NCBI GenBank assembly: GCA_934154515.1
Contig: CAKPGD010000027.1
Coordinates: 1-15,947, forward strand
Length of the DNA: 15,947 nt
Source: an uncultured Clostridia bacterium
GTDB lineage: Bacteria; Bacillota; Clostridia; TANB77; CAG-508
Direction: 5' to 3'
This document shows positions 13,254-15,947 of this stretch, piece after piece. The translations under genes were made by a program, and so were the position numbers. The notes under the pieces are model-generated. The model was not told the origin of the DNA and ran no database searches. It was given only the letters and a program-made list of their open reading frames with translations. The first letter of the stretch is position 1, and the number at the start of each line of letters is the position of its first letter.

Positions 13254-13997
13254 ATGGAAAACAGTAAAAAGGAAAAAATAAAAACGTGTATTGCAGCAGG
13301 TATAGTAATACTACTAATACTAACTGCTTCAATAATAACATTAAAATATAGTGTAGAGGGCGAAACAAATATGCCATTTCAGATTTCTAAAATAGTAATA
13401 GGAAGTATGGTTGTAAGTAAAGATGACCCTATAACAAATGATGGAATGGAAAATGAGATAGTTCAAAACAATGGAATTTATTTTGAAATTAAAAAGAATG
13501 CAAATTATAAAAAAGAAGCAGTAATAGACAGTGTGGTAATAGACAACATACAGGTCAAAAAAGCTCCTATAAAAGGAAACGTAAAAACTTTTATACCTAA
13601 TACAACAGAAAACAAAAAATTTACATATTCAAATGACTTCATATTAGATAGTGTTTCACTAACATACAAGGGTGCTACTAAAAGTAATACAACAACGCTA
13701 GAGATAAATAATCAAGGAGGAATAATGGCAATTGCATTTGCAAATATGAACCTTGGAACATATACATTAACAGCAGAAGACTTAAAAATAGATGGAACAA
13801 TGCTTAATAATATGGACATTTCGTATGAAGATATAAAATTTAGCGTTAATTTTGATTTTATAATAAATACAGAAGGAAAAAAATATAAAACTAATATGAC
13901 ACTAGATTTACCATGCTCTGATATTACAACAGAGGGAGTTTCAAGCCTAGAAATAACAGATACAAGTAAGTATATTTTTAAAAGAGTTGTAGAATAA
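13254..13997 (+). CDS. Unrecognised membrane-anchored exported protein
   Basis: A 247-residue protein with a basic N-terminus (MENSKKEKIK), one membrane or signal segment (about 11-31), and an extracytoplasmic remainder. That part is rich in Thr, Asn and Lys and in alternating beta-type strands (for example AVIDSVVIDNIQV, LDSVSLTYKGATKSNTTTLE, IMAIAFANMNLGTYTLTAEDL), suggesting one or two beta-sandwich domains. I recognise no family, catalytic motif, lipobox or sorting signal. The frame extends upstream into the tRNA, but the start must be the ATG at 13254, which has AGAGGAAAG 3-4 nt upstream. It lies only 35 bp after the tRNA-Ser 3' end with no promoter visible, so its mRNA probably arises by cleavage of a shared transcript. 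Confidence 0.75.
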   Translation: MENSKKEKIKTCIAAGIVILLILTASIITLKYSVEGETNMPFQISKIVIGSMVVSKDDPITNDGMENEIVQNNGIYFEIKKNANYKKEAVIDSVVIDNIQVKKAPIKGNVKTFIPNTTENKKFTYSNDFILDSVSLTYKGATKSNTTTLEINNQGGIMAIAFANMNLGTYTLTAEDLKIDGTMLNNMDISYEDIKFSVNFDFIINTEGKKYKTNMTLDLPCSDITTEGVSSLEITDTSKYIFKRVVE

Positions 13998-14020
13998 ATT
14001 AAGAATATTTTAGAAAATGC

Positions 14021-14049
14021 TTGATAAAAGTAAAAAAAATATATATAAT
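14021..14049 (+). promoter_or_regulatory. Sigma-A promoter of the SRP RNA
   Basis: TTGATA (14021-14026), a 17-bp spacer, and a perfect TATAAT (14044-14049). The predicted start is near 14056, about 13 nt before the mature SRP RNA 5' end, so a short 5' trim would be needed. Confidence 0.8.
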
Positions 14050-14068
14050 ATGAGTGGTATAAGAAAAT

Positions 14069-14176
14069 GGTTTCTGTATGGAGGGTATTCAATGTAAGCC
14101 TATGAACCTTGTCAGATCCGGAAGGAAGCAGCAATAAGTAGGTACTTATGTGTGAAATATCTTCCATAGAGAAACC
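14069..14176 (+). ncRNA. ffs: Small (4.5S-type) signal recognition particle RNA
   Basis: The universally conserved SRP domain IV is present: GAACCTTGTCAGATCCGGAA runs into GGAAGCAGCAATAAG, with the GGAA tetraloop and the asymmetric loop bound by Ffh. The ends pair as one long rod: GGTTTCT at 14069 with AGAAACC ending at 14176, then TATGGA with TCCATA. At about 108 nt it is the short form without an Alu domain, unlike the roughly 270-nt B. subtilis RNA. It guides membrane and secreted proteins to FtsY and the Sec translocon. A T6 run (14192-14197) follows. Synteny with tadA and dnaX is conserved in Firmicutes. Confidence 0.96.
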
Positions 14177-14218
14177 AGAAAGTCTTGTACCTTTTTTAAA
14201 AGTATAGGGGTGAGGATA

Positions 14219-15859
14219 ATGAATTACACAGCACTATATAGAAAATTTAGACCAACTACATTTGAAGAAATGGTTGGACAAGAACATATAACAAGAACGT
14301 TAAGAAACCAAATAATGGCAGGAAGAGTTGGACATGCGTATCTATTTAACGGAGGACGTGGAACAGGTAAAACATCAGCTGCAAAAGTTCTTGCAAGAGC
14401 AATAAACTGCTTAAATCCAAAAGATGGAGAACCTTGCAACGAATGTGAAATATGTAAAGCAGCAATAAATGGTAGTTTAACAGATATAGTTGAAATGGAT
14501 GCTGCATCTAACAATGGTGTAGATGATATTAGACAAATACGTGAAGAGGTAAACTTTTTACCAACAAAAGCAAAATATAGAGTATATATAATAGACGAGG
14601 TTCATATGCTTTCAACAGGAGCATTTAATGCCTTACTAAAGACTCTTGAAGAGCCACCAGAGCATGTGAAATTTATTCTTGCTACAACAGAGCCACAAAA
14701 AATGCCAGCAACAATACTTTCTAGATGTCAAAGATTTGACTTTAAACAAATATCAAATGATGATATCATAAAAAGACTAAAAATTGTTTGTAACGAAATA
14801 AAAGTAGATGTTACGGATGAGGCATTAAAAGTTATAGCAGTTCTTGCAGAAGGTGGAATGAGAGATGCACTTTCTATTTTAGAAAGATGCCTTCAAGACG
14901 GAGAAACAAAAATAGATGAAGATAAAGTAAAGGACTTAGTAGGAATTCCAAAACTTTCATATATAAACAAAATAGTAAATTGTATAGTAAATAGTGATGT
15001 AAATACTGCATTAGAAACTATTAAAGAAGTTACAGATGACGGTAAAGATATACAAAACTTTTTATGGGAAATTATAAAATATGTTAAAGATATTTTAGTA
15101 TATAAATCTAGTAAAAGTTTAAACTTATATTCTGAAGAAGAATTAAAAGAAATAGAAAAGCTAGCAGAAAAAATGTCAAAAGAACAATTACTTTCAATAG
15201 TATATGAACTTTCTAACTTAGAAAATGATATGAAATTTTCATCACAAAGATTAATATTATTCCAAGTAGGAATAATAAAACTATGTAGTGGAGAAATTTC
15301 TGCAAAAAGTAACTCACAAGCATCTGGTGGAAATACAGATAGTGGAGAGTTACAAGCATTAAAGAGCAAAATAACACAATTAGAAATGCAAATGTCAGGT
15401 TTAAAATCAGAAATTATTAACAGACCTGCAAATATTGTGAATAACACAGCTGTAAAAACAGTTGAAACTGGAAATAATACAGCAAAAGAAATACCAAAAA
15501 GACCAATTCAAACTGTAGAAGTTGGAGAAAAATTAAAAACATGGCCTAAGATAGTTGGAGAAATAAAAGACGCTGGAAAAATAGGCTTATATACAAGTTT
15601 AATAAACTCGGTAGCAAGTAATATAAATGACATGGTAATGGGAATAGAATTTCCAAATGGTTTAACTCCTTTTGGAAAAACTATGCTAGAAAAGACAGAA
15701 AATGTTGCAGAGCTAGAAAAACGTATTTCAATGGAATGCGGAAAACCTATGAAGGTTAAATACTTAGATGGAAAAAAGCAAAATATAGTACATAAAGAAG
15801 AAAATCCTATTCAAAGTTTTGCACAAGAAAATGATATTCCATTTAATGTAGTCGATTAA
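14219..15859 (+). CDS. dnaX: DNA polymerase III subunit gamma/tau
   Basis: A 546-residue clamp-loader subunit. The AAA+ ATPase opens sliding-clamp rings and ties the polymerases together at the fork. Domain I has Walker A GRGTGKTS (46-53), a zinc-binding module with Cys64, Cys73, Cys76 and Cys79, the DEVH box at 126-129, and SRCQRFDF as sensor 1 region. Domain III (about 220-360) forms the collar. After residue 365 come a Gln/Ser-rich linker and a coiled-coil-like stretch, then a C-terminal tau-type domain. A GTG at 14210 is in frame, but it overlaps the ribosome binding site AGGGGTGAGG, so the ATG at 14219 is the start. A possible -1 slip site at 15304-15309 is noted in the findings. It lies 42 nt after the SRP RNA and may be reached by read-through. 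Confidence 0.96.
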   Translation: MNYTALYRKFRPTTFEEMVGQEHITRTLRNQIMAGRVGHAYLFNGGRGTGKTSAAKVLARAINCLNPKDGEPCNECEICKAAINGSLTDIVEMDAASNNGVDDIRQIREEVNFLPTKAKYRVYIIDEVHMLSTGAFNALLKTLEEPPEHVKFILATTEPQKMPATILSRCQRFDFKQISNDDIIKRLKIVCNEIKVDVTDEALKVIAVLAEGGMRDALSILERCLQDGETKIDEDKVKDLVGIPKLSYINKIVNCIVNSDVNTALETIKEVTDDGKDIQNFLWEIIKYVKDILVYKSSKSLNLYSEEELKEIEKLAEKMSKEQLLSIVYELSNLENDMKFSSQRLILFQVGIIKLCSGEISAKSNSQASGGNTDSGELQALKSKITQLEMQMSGLKSEIINRPANIVNNTAVKTVETGNNTAKEIPKRPIQTVEVGEKLKTWPKIVGEIKDAGKIGLYTSLINSVASNINDMVMGIEFPNGLTPFGKTMLEKTENVAELEKRISMECGKPMKVKYLDGKKQNIVHKEENPIQSFAQENDIPFNVVD

Positions 15860-15886
15860 AAATAAATGAAAAAGGAGAGAAGAAAA

Positions 15887-15947
15887 ATGGCAAGACACGG
15901 AGGATTCCCAGGAGGAATGGGAGGATTTGGTGGAATGAACATCAACC
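15887..15947 (+). CDS. YbaB/EbfC nucleoid-associated protein, 5' end only
   Basis: Only the first 20 codons are in the window: MARHGGFPGGMGGFGGMNIN. The Gly/Met/Phe-rich start is typical of clostridial YbaB/EbfC proteins, which bind DNA as dimers. Its place directly after dnaX (27 bp gap, AAAGGAGAG before the ATG) matches the conserved dnaX-ybaB-recR order, so recR is expected next. The conserved domain lies outside the window, so identification rests on start and context. Confidence 0.85.
   Translation, partial: MARHGGFPGGMGGFGGMNIN

Overview
The window is about 16 kb of AT-rich chromosome from an endospore-forming, low-GC Firmicute, most likely an uncultured member of the Clostridia. The evidence is the very A/T-biased codon use (Arg almost always AGA), strong purine-rich ribosome binding sites, a SleB/YpeB germination pair, an alpha/beta-type small acid-soluble spore protein (SASP), and the Bacillus/Clostridium gene order tadA - SRP RNA - dnaX - ybaB at the right end. 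The sequence alone does not place it to genus.

Layout. Positions 1-1840 read leftward: tRNA-Arg(UCU), the ribosome-associated protein YhbY and a UgtP/MGDG-synthase-type glycolipid glycosyltransferase. From 2039 everything reads rightward. 2039-3950 is the cortex-lytic enzyme SleB-like protein and its partner YpeB. 4070-5089 is an unrecognised two-domain protein, behind a consensus promoter whose -10 lies inside a perfect 25-bp palindrome. 5279-5452 is a 57-residue SASP. 5753-8269 is murF-ddl, which makes D-Ala-D-Ala and adds it to the peptidoglycan precursor. 8420-9298 is a zinc-finger-less DnaJ/CbpA-type chaperone. 9302-9434 is an array of four imperfect 24-25-bp repeats directly in front of a perfect sigma-A promoter. 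9498-12473 is a three-cistron operon: two small unrecognised proteins and a VirD4/TraG-type coupling protein (T4CP). The T4CP frame is broken by one extra base inside its Walker A motif. 12600-15947 is housekeeping: tadA, tRNA-Ser(CGA), an unrecognised membrane-anchored exported protein, small SRP RNA, dnaX, and the start of a ybaB/ebfC gene cut by the window edge.

How the genes fit together. The left half is cell-envelope and spore biology (glycolipid synthesis, germination lysis of cortex, spore DNA protection, peptidoglycan precursors). The right half is translation/secretion RNA and DNA replication. The T4CP operon is the odd element. It sits between ordinary genes with no relaxase, integrase, VirB4-like ATPase or other transfer gene in view, has similar base composition to its surroundings, and has a repeat-studded control region. 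It is the best candidate for something undescribed, although the frameshift may mean it is dead in this strain or that the assembly has an error.
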